Counted from the stretch's first letter, positions 51,447 through 59,178 are shown. The stretch: DNA of 64,000 nucleotides from Mogibacterium diversum (GCF_002998925.1 NZ_CP027228.1:1364001-1428000), one strand, 5' to 3'. The notes: generated by a model from the letters alone, not told the origin. Made by a program: numbers and translations.

Positions 51447-51652
51447 TAGTTGCTCCTCCTTTTACTCATCAGTCGCTCTGCTACATCTGCTGCAAGATAT
51501 TGCTTTTTCTTTCCGTCGGTGATGTATTCACACCCCTCCATTAGAGTCATTACGTAGTCTCTAGATTTTCCTAGATACCTAGCTATGTCAGACTGGCATG
51601 GCCAGTTCCCAACTTCCCTTTTTATGTCTCGTACTATTACTTGTTTGTCCAT
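51446..51652 (-). CDS. Small helix-turn-helix (excisionase-like) protein
   Basis: 68 residues from ATG 51652. KREVGNWPCQSDIARYLGKSRDYVMTLMEG followed by KKQYLAADVAERL resembles MerR/Xis-type small DNA-binding proteins. It is divergent from the cassette gene at 51713 with only 60 bases between. It could regulate excision or early genes. Confidence 0.6.
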   Translation of the reverse strand: MDKQVIVRDIKREVGNWPCQSDIARYLGKSRDYVMTLMEGCEYITDGKKKQYLAADVAERLMSKRRSN

Positions 51653-51712
51653 GTCCTTGTCCTTCCTTTGATGTATAATCTTCCTAACAAAATTTTTATA
51701 AGGAGGATTCAA

Positions 51713-52219
51713 ATGACAACTTTCGATATGATTTCTATAACTATTTCTATCATTGGGCTTCTCGGTGGTTTTTCTTCATGGTTCTATATGTGGCTAAAGA
51801 GTCGCCTCAATATAAGAATCAGAATATTGTCTAAATTAATTAAAAGTAGAACGAACTTCATTCTTCTCTATATGAGCTTTTCTAATGAATCAACTCTACC
51901 TGTTGCTATAACAGCTATTAATTTAATCATTGAAGATAAACCCATTCATTGTTTAGAGGTTCCTGATATAGTGCTCTCTCGAACTAGCCGCTCTGGTTCA
52001 ACTGTGACTAATCAAGAAAAGCATTATTCGATGGAAATACCTATTAACATACCCGCTCTTTCTGCTACGTCTGGTTATGTTTTGTTTCCAGTTGGGCCAG
52101 ATATTCAGCTACCTTCTTCCAATATTCTTTCTTTTGAAGTTCACACCAATCGTGGCGTGATAGATAGAATCGCACTTCAATTGCCTGCGGCCAATCTGGT
52201 GCCGATGGAAGATAATTAA
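51713..52219 (+). CDS. Rightward phage cassette: membrane-anchored beta-domain protein
   Basis: 168 residues from ATG 51713 (AAGGAGG). One N-terminal transmembrane helix (ITISIIGLLGGFSSWFYMW) and a basic then beta-rich domain ending SSNILSFEVHTNRGVIDRIALQL. It is transcribed against its leftward neighbours from its own TGATGTATAAT-type promoter at about 51670. Family not recognised; similar solitary cassettes in phages often act in superinfection exclusion. Confidence 0.6.
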   Translation: MTTFDMISITISIIGLLGGFSSWFYMWLKSRLNIRIRILSKLIKSRTNFILLYMSFSNESTLPVAITAINLIIEDKPIHCLEVPDIVLSRTSRSGSTVTNQEKHYSMEIPINIPALSATSGYVLFPVGPDIQLPSSNILSFEVHTNRGVIDRIALQLPAANLVPMEDN

Positions 52220-52232
52220 TTACTTCATGCAT
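52065..52232 (-). CDS. Possible leftward 55-aa ORF antisense to the cassette gene
   Basis: ATG 52232 preceded by GAGGGAGAAGAAT, the same purine-rich leader as the leftward ORFs at 52782 and 52924. It begins MHEVINYLPSAPDWPQAIEV. It overlaps most of the 3' half of the opposite gene, so only one may be real. Confidence 0.3.
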   Translation of the reverse strand: MHEVINYLPSAPDWPQAIEVRFYLSRHDWCELQKKEYWKKVAEYLAQLETKHNQT

Positions 52233-52310
52233 ATTCTTCTCCCTCTTCATCATTCTTTTTATCGACTTTTATACTCGCTTTGATGTACAATCCCCCTATG
52301 GAGGTGTTTT

Positions 52311-52673
52311 ATGATTAGAATTGATCGCAAGCTTTCAAAAACTATTCTTAAGATTTCTGATTCTTATGATTCAGAGTTCTTCTATGATATTGACGAAAGC
52401 GAAATATTGTTTGAAGATAAACGTTACAGCGTTCCCATTGATAAGTCTGAAATTAAGGCTTCTCTTGATAGACTTATCAATGCTGGGTATTTAATTCCTT
52501 CTGTTAACTCGTGGTGCACTGTTGGATTTTCCATTTCTCCAGAGTTAAAACATGCAAAAGCATTTTGGTTTGACCGTGTTACTAAACGATTTATTTCTGG
52601 CTTTATATCTGGTGTTTTAACATCTGTCTCTGTAGCTCTATTGGTGAAATTTATAGAAAAATACTTCCTATAA
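52311..52673 (+). CDS. Rightward phage cassette: winged-helix-like protein with C-terminal membrane helix
   Basis: 120 residues, GGAGG before ATG. A DUF2513-like front (LSKTILKISDSYDSEFF, DKSEIKASLDRLINAGYLIP) and a hydrophobic C-terminal helix (SGFISGVLTSVSVALLVKFI). Its promoter region (TTTGATGTACAATC) resembles those of the other rightward cassettes. Function unknown. Confidence 0.6.
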   Translation: MIRIDRKLSKTILKISDSYDSEFFYDIDESEILFEDKRYSVPIDKSEIKASLDRLINAGYLIPSVNSWCTVGFSISPELKHAKAFWFDRVTKRFISGFISGVLTSVSVALLVKFIEKYFL

Positions 52674-52782
52674 CGTCAGCAAGCCAAAACCCTACAGCTG
52701 TACCCACTAGCGAACCCAATATACAGGCCACTAATTCTAATGGGCTTTCAAATATTTGCTCGCCTTTATCTTTTTCTTTCAT
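52651..52782 (-). CDS. Leftward 43-aa membrane protein
   Basis: ATG 52782 with GAGGGAGAAGGAAAT upstream. A charged start (MKEKDKGEQIFE) and one long hydrophobic helix (LVACILGSLVGTAVGFWLAD). Its 3' end overlaps the rightward cassette end by 23 bases, tail to tail. Confidence 0.55.
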   Translation of the reverse strand: MKEKDKGEQIFESPLELVACILGSLVGTAVGFWLADVIGSIFL

Positions 52783-52798
52783 ATTTCCTTCTCCCTCT

Positions 52799-52924
52799 TC
52801 AGCTCTTAATCTCAAGTCTCTTTCTAGATATGCAGTAGCATCTTCCAAATATGTTTATCTGTATCCATGCTTCTGCATATAGCTTTCCGTCTTCTTCATA
52901 CTTTGTTATGTAATGTTTAATCAC
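52799..52924 (-). CDS. Leftward 41-aa phage protein (GTG start)
   Basis: GTG 52924 with AAGAGGGAAAAG upstream. Sequence features HYITKYEEDGKLYAEAWIQI and CYCISRKRLEI, a beta-strand pattern common in short phage early proteins. It is followed 16 bases later by the 43-aa membrane protein. Confidence 0.55.
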   Translation of the reverse strand: MIKHYITKYEEDGKLYAEAWIQINIFGRCYCISRKRLEIKS

Positions 52925-53000
52925 TATCTTTTCCCTCTTATACTTTCTTTTGTTTGTGATACAGTTTCTGTGCTGTATAATCTCCTATATAGTTATTTGT

Positions 53001-53018
53001 TTTAGAAAGGAGTTTTTT
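53001..53018 (+). repeat. 18-bp leader repeat before two rightward cassettes (copy 1)
   Basis: TTTAGAAAGGAGTTTTTT before the DUF2513 start; the identical sequence recurs at 53635-53652 before the next rightward ORF. It holds the ribosome site. Confidence 0.7.
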
Positions 53019-53390
53019 ATGCGTTTAAATCCTGATTGTATGAGAGATGTTCTTCTTGTAGTTGAAGAACATTTACCATTAAACGATTCTTTACCAATGA
53101 CCGATTTAATCTCGTTATTGCCTAATTATTCTGAGGACGAATTAACCTACACCTGTTTAAAATTGAAAGAAGGAGGTTTTTTAAAGATTTTCGACTTTCC
53201 AGTAAATAGAGGCTTTATAGTTAATGAGATTCAACAGCTTACTTATGAAGGTCATCAGTTTCTTGAAAACATCCGCAATCAATCGACTTGGGAAACCGTT
53301 AAGCAGAAACTGTCTTTTCTTGGGTCTTCATCAGTACAGGCTATTATGTCTGTAGCTTCACAAGTAATAATTGAGAAGCTTAAGTCTTAA
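53019..53390 (+). CDS. DUF2513 domain protein
   Basis: 123 residues from ATG 53019. Starts MRLNPDCMRDVLLVVEEHLP, then YSEDELTYTCLKLKEGGFLKI, LTYEGHQFLENIRNQSTWETVK and a hydrophobic amphipathic C-terminal helix, the full DUF2513 pattern. The winged-helix-like family is frequent in prophages and plasmids; role unknown. Own promoter TTGTGA, 16 bases, TATAAT at about 52954-52981. Confidence 0.8.
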   Translation: MRLNPDCMRDVLLVVEEHLPLNDSLPMTDLISLLPNYSEDELTYTCLKLKEGGFLKIFDFPVNRGFIVNEIQQLTYEGHQFLENIRNQSTWETVKQKLSFLGSSSVQAIMSVASQVIIEKLKS

Positions 53391-53574
53391 TTCTAAATAG
53401 TTTTTTTATCACCTTTTCTTGGGCTTTTCGCATGTCGTTTGCATTAACTTCAACTTGTTTTTCAACTAGAATCCATGTTGTTGCGTAAAGCCCAATTTTT
53501 TGTGCCATTCCCCATATCAGTAACGCTATGTTTAGTGCTATGGATACTATTGCTATTACTGTTACTAGTTGCAT
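53380..53574 (-). CDS. Leftward 64-aa membrane protein
   Basis: N-terminal transmembrane helix (VTVIAIVSIALNIALLIWGM) and a basic helical tail (VEVNANDMRKAQEKVIKKLF). Tail-to-tail overlap of 11 bases with DUF2513. No family. Confidence 0.55.
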   Translation of the reverse strand: MQLVTVIAIVSIALNIALLIWGMAQKIGLYATTWILVEKQVEVNANDMRKAQEKVIKKLFRIKT

Positions 53575-53634
53575 TTCTCTCCGTGTTCCTCCTTGTGATA
53601 TACTCCCTTTACAGGCTGCTCCAACAGCCGAGTT

Positions 53635-53652
53635 TTTAGAAAGGAGTTTTTT
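53635..53652 (+). repeat. 18-bp leader repeat (copy 2)
   Basis: Identical to 53001-53018. A GGCTG/CAGCC hairpin (about 53614-53629) lies just upstream. Confidence 0.7.
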
Positions 53653-53655
53653 GAA

Positions 53656-53847
53656 ATGGCTTGTGATTATGAATCAACTTTGCAGATTGCTAGAGACATT
53701 ACCGTTGCAGCACTATCCGCATCAACCATTACCCTTTTAGGCGAAGAACACGGTAAGGTTATCGGAGAAATGTTTACAGCAATCCATGAAGCTGTTGTTA
53801 AGGCTGACAAGGATGTTATTTCTAAAAATCAGAATGTCTCTTATTAG
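53656..53847 (+). CDS. Rightward 63-aa cassette protein
   Basis: ATG 53656 with AAAGGAG upstream. Helical, moderately hydrophobic centre (ARDITVAALSASTITLLGEE, then GEMFTAIHEAVVKADKD). Not recognised. Fourth of the rightward cassettes. Confidence 0.55.
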   Translation: MACDYESTLQIARDITVAALSASTITLLGEEHGKVIGEMFTAIHEAVVKADKDVISKNQNVSY

Positions 53848-54302
53848 CCTTTAATTCTCAGTTTGGCTAGAGGCTCGACCAGTTGCAAAAGAGAAATTGT
53901 GCATCCATCTGATGACAGTCGGGCCTTTATTTCATTAGCCAGAATTTCTTGCACCTCAGTTATAATTCGTGCTTCTTTTCGCAAATAGTGTGAAAGAGAT
54001 TTCTCTTCTTTTTCAGATTCCTTTTCTGCATCAGTCTTTAAGGTTTTAAGTTCTTTTTCTCCGTTTACCAACATCACTATTGGTTCTCTTCTTAAGTATT
54101 CATCAATACGTTCTAAATCACCTTCTGTGTGATTTATATGGAATGGAATTTCTTTCTCTACAAAGATATGCGTATGTGGATACTTATCGTTATACGTGTA
54201 TGTGACATTTGCTCCATAAATTTCACTTAATGCTGTTGCTATTCGCTTTGCATCTTCCTGACTTCGTAATCCGACTAGTGTTATCATTGTTCCATCAATC
54301 AT
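53844..54302 (-). CDS. Hypothetical early phage protein
   Basis: 152 residues from ATG 54302 (AAGGAGG six bases upstream). A beta-alpha front (MITLVGLRSQEDAKRIATAL, then YTYNDKYPHTHIFVEKEI) and a charged C-terminal helical half. Not recognised. First leftward gene after cro, with an operator-like palindrome at 54360 upstream. Confidence 0.55.
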   Translation of the reverse strand: MIDGTMITLVGLRSQEDAKRIATALSEIYGANVTYTYNDKYPHTHIFVEKEIPFHINHTEGDLERIDEYLRREPIVMLVNGEKELKTLKTDAEKESEKEEKSLSHYLRKEARIITEVQEILANEIKARLSSDGCTISLLQLVEPLAKLRIKG

Positions 54303-54359
54303 TTCTTTTCCTCCTTGGTTTTCCCTCTTCATCACTTAGTCTTCTCCTTCTGTGTTACA

Positions 54360-54372
54360 TGAAATAATTTCA
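54360..54372. promoter_or_regulatory. Phage operator copy 1
   Basis: TGAAATAATTTCA, inside a 21-base block (54356-54376) identical to that around operator 2. It lies between cro and the next leftward gene. Confidence 0.7.
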
Positions 54373-54390
54373 AGTAACTGCTAAAAAAAA

Positions 54391-54576
54391 TTAAAACTTA
54401 AATTCATCTATTGATATCCCACATAACTTTGCTATTTTTAGCGCATCCTTCATTTTCACTTTCGAAAAATCATTCTCCCACGAGTTGTACGTCTGTGTTG
54501 AAACTCCTAGATTTTCAGCCATTTCTGCTTGTGTTAAGCAGAGCCTGGCTCTTAACTCCTTTAATGAGTATTTCAT
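54391..54576 (-). CDS. Cro-like XRE repressor
   Basis: 61 residues, essentially one helix-turn-helix: LKELRARLCLTQAEMAENLGVSTQTYNSWEND, then DALKIAKLCGISIDEF. Divergent from the CI-like gene with the operators between. It probably favours the lytic programme. Confidence 0.82.
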   Translation of the reverse strand: MKYSLKELRARLCLTQAEMAENLGVSTQTYNSWENDFSKVKMKDALKIAKLCGISIDEFKF

Positions 54577-54621
54577 TCTATTTTTACCATTCCTTTCTTA
54601 AATTCAATTCTTGTTGTCACA

Positions 54622-54650
54622 ACATTACATGAAATAATTTCAAGTGTCAA
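54622..54650 (-). promoter_or_regulatory. Leftward early promoter with operator copy 2 in its spacer
   Basis: On the - strand TTGACA (54650-54645), 17 bases, TAATGT (54627-54622). The palindrome TGAAATAATTTCA (54630-54642) fills the spacer, so repressor binding should block this promoter directly. Confidence 0.8.
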
Positions 54651-54659
54651 TAGCTTTTT

Positions 54660-54672
54660 TGAAATTATTTCA
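54660..54672. promoter_or_regulatory. Phage operator copy 3
   Basis: TGAAATTATTTCA, the same palindrome with the central base changed, 30 bases centre to centre from copy 2. Confidence 0.7.
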
Positions 54673-54689
54673 ACTTTTCTTGTTTTTTT

Positions 54690-54728
54690 ATCAAGTTTAC
54701 TTGATTTTGTTTCTACTTAAGATATAAT
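54690..54728 (+). promoter_or_regulatory. CI promoter with a second type of palindrome at its -35
   Basis: TTGATT (54701-54706), 16 bases, TATAAT (54723-54728). The palindrome ATCAAGT-TT-ACTTGAT (54690-54705) overlaps the -35 and differs from the TGAAAT operators. Confidence 0.65.
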
Positions 54729-54766
54729 GTATGCACATATAAATCATTAGAAAATAAGGAGTTTTT

Positions 54767-55393
54767 ATGAGTTTTTCAAGTAATATCAGATTTTTAAGAA
54801 AACAAAGAAATCTTTCTCAAGAAGAACTCGCAGAAATGGTTGGTTATAAGTCTTTTACAACTATTCAGAAGTGGGAAACTGGCGATTCAGAGCCTAATAT
54901 GGGAGTGTTGAGGCAACTGGCTGATATATTTCACATATCTATTAGCGAGTTAGTAGAAACTGATATCGAGAAGAGGGCTTTAGGTCGTCCCCTTCCATCA
55001 AACATAATGGTGCCAGCTGGTCGACAAATTCCTATCCTGGGTACTATTTGTGCGGGCAACGGTATTCACTGCGAGGAGAACTTTGAAGGCTATTTCTTGG
55101 TAGATAGATCTATCAAGGCTGACTACTGTCTACAAGTTAAAGGTGACTCTATGATTGATGCAAACATATATGATGGTGATGTTGCTTTCCTCAAGAAAGA
55201 TTTTGACTTCATAGACGGAGAGATCTACGCAGTATGCTATGGTGCTGAGGAATCTGCATCACTAAAGAAACTATACAAGGTAGATAATAAGATGATGCTC
55301 CAACCATGTAATGCGGATTATACTGCTGCGTTTATTGATGTAGATGACGTACTAATCGTTGGTGAATGCATAGGCACCTATCATGCTAGATAA
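54767..55393 (+). CDS. CI-like repressor (XRE HTH plus S24 LexA-type peptidase)
   Basis: 208 residues. HTH at 1-60 (FLRKQRNLSQEELAEMVGYKSFTTIQKWE). Linker to an S24 self-cleaving domain: GTICAGNG cleavage region near residue 92, VKGDSMIDANIYDGD (nucleophile Ser) and SASLKKLYK (Lys). RecA-stimulated cleavage would induce the prophage in SOS. The end (IVGECIGTYHAR) recurs as a diverged remnant at 55948. Confidence 0.92.
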   Translation: MSFSSNIRFLRKQRNLSQEELAEMVGYKSFTTIQKWETGDSEPNMGVLRQLADIFHISISELVETDIEKRALGRPLPSNIMVPAGRQIPILGTICAGNGIHCEENFEGYFLVDRSIKADYCLQVKGDSMIDANIYDGDVAFLKKDFDFIDGEIYAVCYGAEESASLKKLYKVDNKMMLQPCNADYTAAFIDVDDVLIVGECIGTYHAR

Positions 55394-55453
55394 TTGATTG
55401 TCGTTTATAGAGTGTTGGGACCTGCTCTGTGATTAAGAAAGGATGAGAACATT

Positions 55454-55873
55454 ATGAAGAAATTAATCACTCTATTAGTAATGCTAACCGTTGTATTTGG
55501 AATGACAGCTTGCAACAGCAAACAGAAAGCATCCAAGCCGAAGAAGCCATATAACCTAACAGGCGAATGGAAGCAAGTCAACGGAGACGAAGATGGATGG
55601 CAACAGGCGACCGTTACAGATGATACTATTGAGATCTATTGGATGAGCGATGACACAAAAGCGCTATATTGGTCTGGAACATATGAAAAGCCAACAAAAT
55701 ATACAAAGGTTTATAAATGGACTTCAACAGCTAATAAAGAAAAGCACGAAAGCGCCTTGATGGCATCCCAAGACGATACAAAAGAGTTCTCCTATGACGG
55801 CAAATATATTACCTATAAAGCATCTGCACTAGGTGTAGAAAAAAAGATGAAGCTTGAAAAAGTAAAGAAGTAA
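55454..55873 (+). CDS. Prophage lipoprotein, candidate superinfection exclusion or lysogenic conversion factor
   Basis: 139 residues. Lipoprotein signal with lipobox GMTAC (Cys20) and a beta-rich mature domain (YNLTGEWKQVNGDEDGW, ALYWSGTYEKPTKY). It lies between the repressor gene and a remnant copy of a repressor 3' end, the spot where phages carry genes expressed in the lysogen. Surface lipoproteins there often block phage DNA entry. Function not proven. Confidence 0.7.
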   Translation: MKKLITLLVMLTVVFGMTACNSKQKASKPKKPYNLTGEWKQVNGDEDGWQQATVTDDTIEIYWMSDDTKALYWSGTYEKPTKYTKVYKWTSTANKEKHESALMASQDDTKEFSYDGKYITYKASALGVEKKMKLEKVKK

Positions 55874-55947
55874 AAAATATCGCCATACTACAAGAAAGGA
55901 TATGAGGATGAGTAAGCCACTTGATAAAGATTATGTAATAATCATTA

Positions 55948-55986
55948 ATTGTTGGCGAGTGTATCGGTACTTATCATGCTAGATGA
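55948..55986 (+). pseudogene. Remnant of a second CI-like repressor 3' end
   Basis: 39 bases encode IVGECIGTYHAR and a stop, the same twelve residues as the end of the repressor (55355-55393), but with several silent base changes and TGA instead of TAA. It is a recombination scar rather than a recent duplication. Confidence 0.8.
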
Positions 55987-56026
55987 GATTCTATTTTTGA
56001 GTATCTATTATAGAAAGGAGTAGTTA

Positions 56027-57034
56027 ATGAGTTGCGAAAAATCAAGAGAATTGATTGAGACAAGGTCAATGGTTCCACAACTTGTAAATAAGAGTATCGA
56101 AGCGTTTTTATTAGCTTTAGAGGTTTACAACAAACCAACAATAAAATACAGAATTGAAGGATTTTCTTTTTTTATAGTAAATGCTTGGGAATTAATGTTA
56201 AAGGCAGAACTTCTCAATAGAGGCGAGGATATTTATTATGCAAAGAAACCAGATAGAACTATCAGCATATCGGATACGATTAAAAAAATCTACTCTGATA
56301 AAGATACTCGTATAAGATTGAATTTAGAAAAAATTGTTGATTTAAGAAATATCAGTACTCATCTTATAACAGAAGATTATGAAGTTAAGTATGCACCCTT
56401 ATTTCAAGCATGTGTTTTAAATTATGTGAATGAGTTGAATCGTTTCCATAGCAAAGATATAACTAGATATATTTCTCAAGGTTTTCTAACTATAACAGCT
56501 AGGTATGAAGATTTGACTAATGAAGATATTAAGTTGAAATATCCACCTGAAATTGCTGAAAAACTTATTCAACAAGCAAATGACATTGATGTGTTAACGG
56601 AAACATATGATTCAGATAAATTTGCCATACCAATAAAACAAAAACTTTTTATAACAAAAAGGAAAGCTGAAGCTGACTTCATTGTAAGCATTGCCACTGG
56701 CTCAGATAACAATGTTTCAATAATGAAAGAACTTAAAGATCCTTCAGACACACATAAGTATTCTTACGGGAACGTCATAGAAGCAGTTCGTACTAAATTA
56801 GAGAAAAAAAGCATAAAGCTAGGCTATGAAAAAGGATTTAATCAATACGTACTAAATTTAATAATTGACTTTTATGATATAAAACGCGAAATTAAGTACG
56901 CTTATAAACATACTATAGGTAATCAAGATCACTATACTTATTCACAACAATTTGTAGAATTTATCGTATGTGAAATTCAGAAGAATCCAAAGAAATTTGT
57001 AGAGAGCCTAAAAAACTCAAATAAAAAAAGATAA
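56027..57034 (+). CDS. DUF3644 protein, HEPN-like, candidate anti-phage factor
   Basis: 335 residues. VNKSIEAFLLALEVYNKPTIKYRIEGFSFFIVNAWELMLKAEL and KIVDLRNISTHLITEDYEV are the DUF3644 core. Arg107 to His112 (RNISTH) fits the Rx4H motif of HEPN ribonucleases. The C-terminal half has a helix-turn-helix-like segment. AT-rich and placed between the immunity region and integrase, a usual spot for lysogenic defence genes. SD AAAGGAG. Mechanism inferred. Confidence 0.78.
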   Translation: MSCEKSRELIETRSMVPQLVNKSIEAFLLALEVYNKPTIKYRIEGFSFFIVNAWELMLKAELLNRGEDIYYAKKPDRTISISDTIKKIYSDKDTRIRLNLEKIVDLRNISTHLITEDYEVKYAPLFQACVLNYVNELNRFHSKDITRYISQGFLTITARYEDLTNEDIKLKYPPEIAEKLIQQANDIDVLTETYDSDKFAIPIKQKLFITKRKAEADFIVSIATGSDNNVSIMKELKDPSDTHKYSYGNVIEAVRTKLEKKSIKLGYEKGFNQYVLNLIIDFYDIKREIKYAYKHTIGNQDHYTYSQQFVEFIVCEIQKNPKKFVESLKNSNKKR

Positions 57035-57326
57035 CCCCAGGCACATAGGAATGCTCAGCATATCGTGCTTACCCCATTCTGGGACCCAGTGTTTATCCTT
57101 CACAAGTTATCTTTGTTAACTAAATTATACATTAATGTTAGATTTTTGCAACATTAGTTTTTTATTTGATACTATCTTTAATAGCAAATAACCGCACCTG
57201 CTGCAACAGGTACGGTTGTAGAAATTGGCATCGTTGTTAGATACACAAAGTTCCAACAAGAGTATATCAGCGATGCCTTTGTATTACAAGCAGGGCACTT
57301 TTTGTGCCTAATTTTGGGAGGCTGAT
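57035..57326. other. Intergenic region before the integrase
   Basis: No supported ORF. It contains a stem ACCGCACCTG/CAGGTACGGT (57191-57216, one mismatch) and AT-rich sequence that should hold the integrase promoter. The segment ACAGGT...GTTGTAGAAATT vaguely resembles sequence at 58369-58395 and could be an integrase arm site. Confidence 0.4.
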
Positions 57327-58349
57327 ATGGATTATATTCGTAGGTCATTCACATATAATGGTAAACGGTATTGTGTGTATGGAAAGAATGAGCGAGAAGC
57401 GATTGAAAAGCTTGTATTAAAACGTCAAGCTCTTGAGAATGACGAATTGGTTAATCCTGCAAAACGAACAGTATCATCATGGGCGATTGAGTGTGTTGAG
57501 ACATATAAGGTACGGCAAAGCTCTATCACTCGTGAAAAGTATTTGCAAAAGATGCAGTCATATGTTCTTAATGAAATTGGCTCTATGCTTCTCAAGGATG
57601 TGTCACCTATCGTATGCCAGCAGGTATTAAATCTTAAGGCTGATAAGTCTAAAGCTACTATAAATGATACATACCAAATGCTACGTTTTATTTTTAAGTA
57701 TGCGAAAATCAATAAATTTATCAACAGTGACCCAACGGAGCACCTCGCAAAACCAACTGGATATTATAATCCTAGACGTTCACTCACAGTTTCGGAAGAG
57801 AAACATTTTTTAAACGTGCTAGGTAAACATTACGAACCTCTTTATTTTGCATTAATGTACTATGCTGGATGTCGACCATCGGAAGCTTCATCAGTTGAAT
57901 TCAGAGATATCGTAATGCGTGAGAATGTCAGATATTTACATATACGCGGAACAAAGACAAAAGCTGCAGACAGATACGTTCCTATTGTAGATGGACTTGC
58001 GCAGTTTATTCCCTCTTCAGCTAGTCCTTTTGAGCTACTCTGTAAAAATAGATATGGAAAGGCTTTGAATAAAGATAACAAGAGGCGAGCATGGGCACAC
58101 CTCTGCAGGTTAATGAATATTGATATGGGATGTAAAGTATATAGGAACCAACTACTACCACCATTCCCACTAGCTACAGATATTTCTGCTTATTCATTGC
58201 GCCACACATTTTGCACGAATTTACAAAAACGAGGTGTGGATATTCGAACTGCTCAGTACCTTATGGGACATGCCGATATTCAAATGACAGCCAATATATA
58301 TACACATGTTGATTTTGAAATTATAAATCAGGCAGCAGCGTTAATGTGA
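57327..58349 (+). CDS. int: Phage tyrosine integrase
   Basis: 340 residues. N-terminal arm-binding and core-binding domains (SFTYNGKRYCVYGKNEREAIEKL; SSWAIECVETYKVRQSS), then the catalytic domain: MYYAGCRPSEASSVEF (first Arg), SAYSLRHTFCTNLQKRG (His-x-x-Arg type box RHTF), LMGHADIQMTANIYTHVD with the nucleophile Tyr near residue 328. GGGAGG before the ATG. It lies 64 bases from attR and carries out integration into tRNA-Arg. Confidence 0.95.
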   Translation: MDYIRRSFTYNGKRYCVYGKNEREAIEKLVLKRQALENDELVNPAKRTVSSWAIECVETYKVRQSSITREKYLQKMQSYVLNEIGSMLLKDVSPIVCQQVLNLKADKSKATINDTYQMLRFIFKYAKINKFINSDPTEHLAKPTGYYNPRRSLTVSEEKHFLNVLGKHYEPLYFALMYYAGCRPSEASSVEFRDIVMRENVRYLHIRGTKTKAADRYVPIVDGLAQFIPSSASPFELLCKNRYGKALNKDNKRRAWAHLCRLMNIDMGCKVYRNQLLPPFPLATDISAYSLRHTFCTNLQKRGVDIRTAQYLMGHADIQMTANIYTHVDFEIINQAAALM

Positions 58350-58413
58350 TACCGTGTTACTCGCTGCGATAACAGGTGCTACAGTCGTTGAAATTACTGA
58401 TTATTAAGCTGTA

Positions 58414-58458
58414 CTCCTAAAGCGGGTGTCGGAGGTTCGAATCCTCTTCGGGACACCA
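58414..58458 (+). repeat. attR core (45 bp)
   Basis: Identical to attL 27186-27230; displaced original 3' end of tRNA-Arg. The remaining 5' tRNA part is absent here. Confidence 0.95.
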
Positions 58459-58461
58459 TTT

Positions 58462-58500
58462 AAAAACACCGCAATTCTAACGAGTTGCGGTGTTTTTGTT
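58462..58500 (+). terminator. Original tRNA-Arg terminator (host side of attR)
   Basis: A perfect 13-bp stem (58462-58474 with 58485-58497) ending in T run. Confidence 0.85.
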
Positions 58501-58513
58501 TGTCAAAATTCTT

Positions 58514-58990
58514 TTACATGCTCGTATAGTGTTCAAGCACCGCAGAAGTCACGCCCTTCGAGCTAGACTCAACTGCTATTCCCAGGATTTCCTTAACCAG
58601 CTTGAAATTTTCAGTGGCATTTCTCTTCCAGTCCGCAAATTCAGGGCCAAGAATATAATCTTGATGCTCTAGGCTATCTTCTGGCCTACCTTCAATTCTG
58701 ACGAGAAGACCATTATCACGCATAACCCTCACTACCGTTCGCACTTCATCGTCCGTCGAGTAGAATAGCTCTGGTACCAGCTTTACCTTCCTCTGAATTG
58801 CGTCGGAAACGAACAAGTATAAACGCAGTTCTTTCTTTACAAACCTCTTATCGGGTATGTAAACAGGTTCGGTATCGTCAGGAATTTGAAACTGCCCTTT
58901 ATCCTTCTTTATCCCATAGTATTCACAGATGCCGTCTATTTCTCTCTTCGTTAAGTTATATTTTGTTTGAAACTGTTTCTTTGTAATCAT
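58514..58990 (-). CDS. Hypothetical protein
   Basis: 158 residues from ATG 58990 (AGGTGA five bases upstream). MITKKQFQTKYNLTKREIDGICEYYGI is a helix-turn-helix-like front; the middle (LFVSDAIQRKVKLVPELFYSTDDEVRTVVRVMRDNGLLVRIEG) looks like a winged-helix segment. No named family. First host gene after attR. Confidence 0.55.
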   Translation of the reverse strand: MITKKQFQTKYNLTKREIDGICEYYGIKKDKGQFQIPDDTEPVYIPDKRFVKKELRLYLFVSDAIQRKVKLVPELFYSTDDEVRTVVRVMRDNGLLVRIEGRPEDSLEHQDYILGPEFADWKRNATENFKLVKEILGIAVESSSKGVTSAVLEHYTSM

Positions 58991-59178
58991 GTCAATCACC
59001 TAATTTTTGAGACTTAATCTGTCATTATGATAACATATGAGAGAACACTAAAAAGGCTTATTTTTCAGTATAATAGTGCAGGATTTTATGTTATTAATTG
59101 CTTCTGCTATAATAACGAACATATATTGCAATATTTCATACAAGAATTATTAAGGAAATCCAAACAAGTGAGGCACAC

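Larger units (their letters stand above)
27186..58458. mobile_element. Intact-looking siphovirus prophage integrated in tRNA-Arg(CCT)
   Basis: 31.3 kb bounded by a perfect 45-bp direct repeat. It holds a tyrosine integrase beside attR, a Cro/CI switch, replication genes (HUH Rep, SSB), TerS-HNH, portal, MuF head protein, TerL, scaffold, HK97-type capsid, connectors, tail tube, chaperones, tape measure, tail tip, holin and endolysin. Late genes run leftward. No structural gene looks broken, apart from a split MuF gene, so it may be inducible. Confidence 0.96.

Noticed and set aside
57040..57110. Possible tRNA or tmRNA fragment downstream of the DUF3644 gene
   Set aside because: Some short stems but no cloverleaf, T arm or CCA on either strand.
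57205..58400. Integrase arm-type sites flanking int
   Set aside because: The two similar segments share only short interrupted matches; not enough to call.
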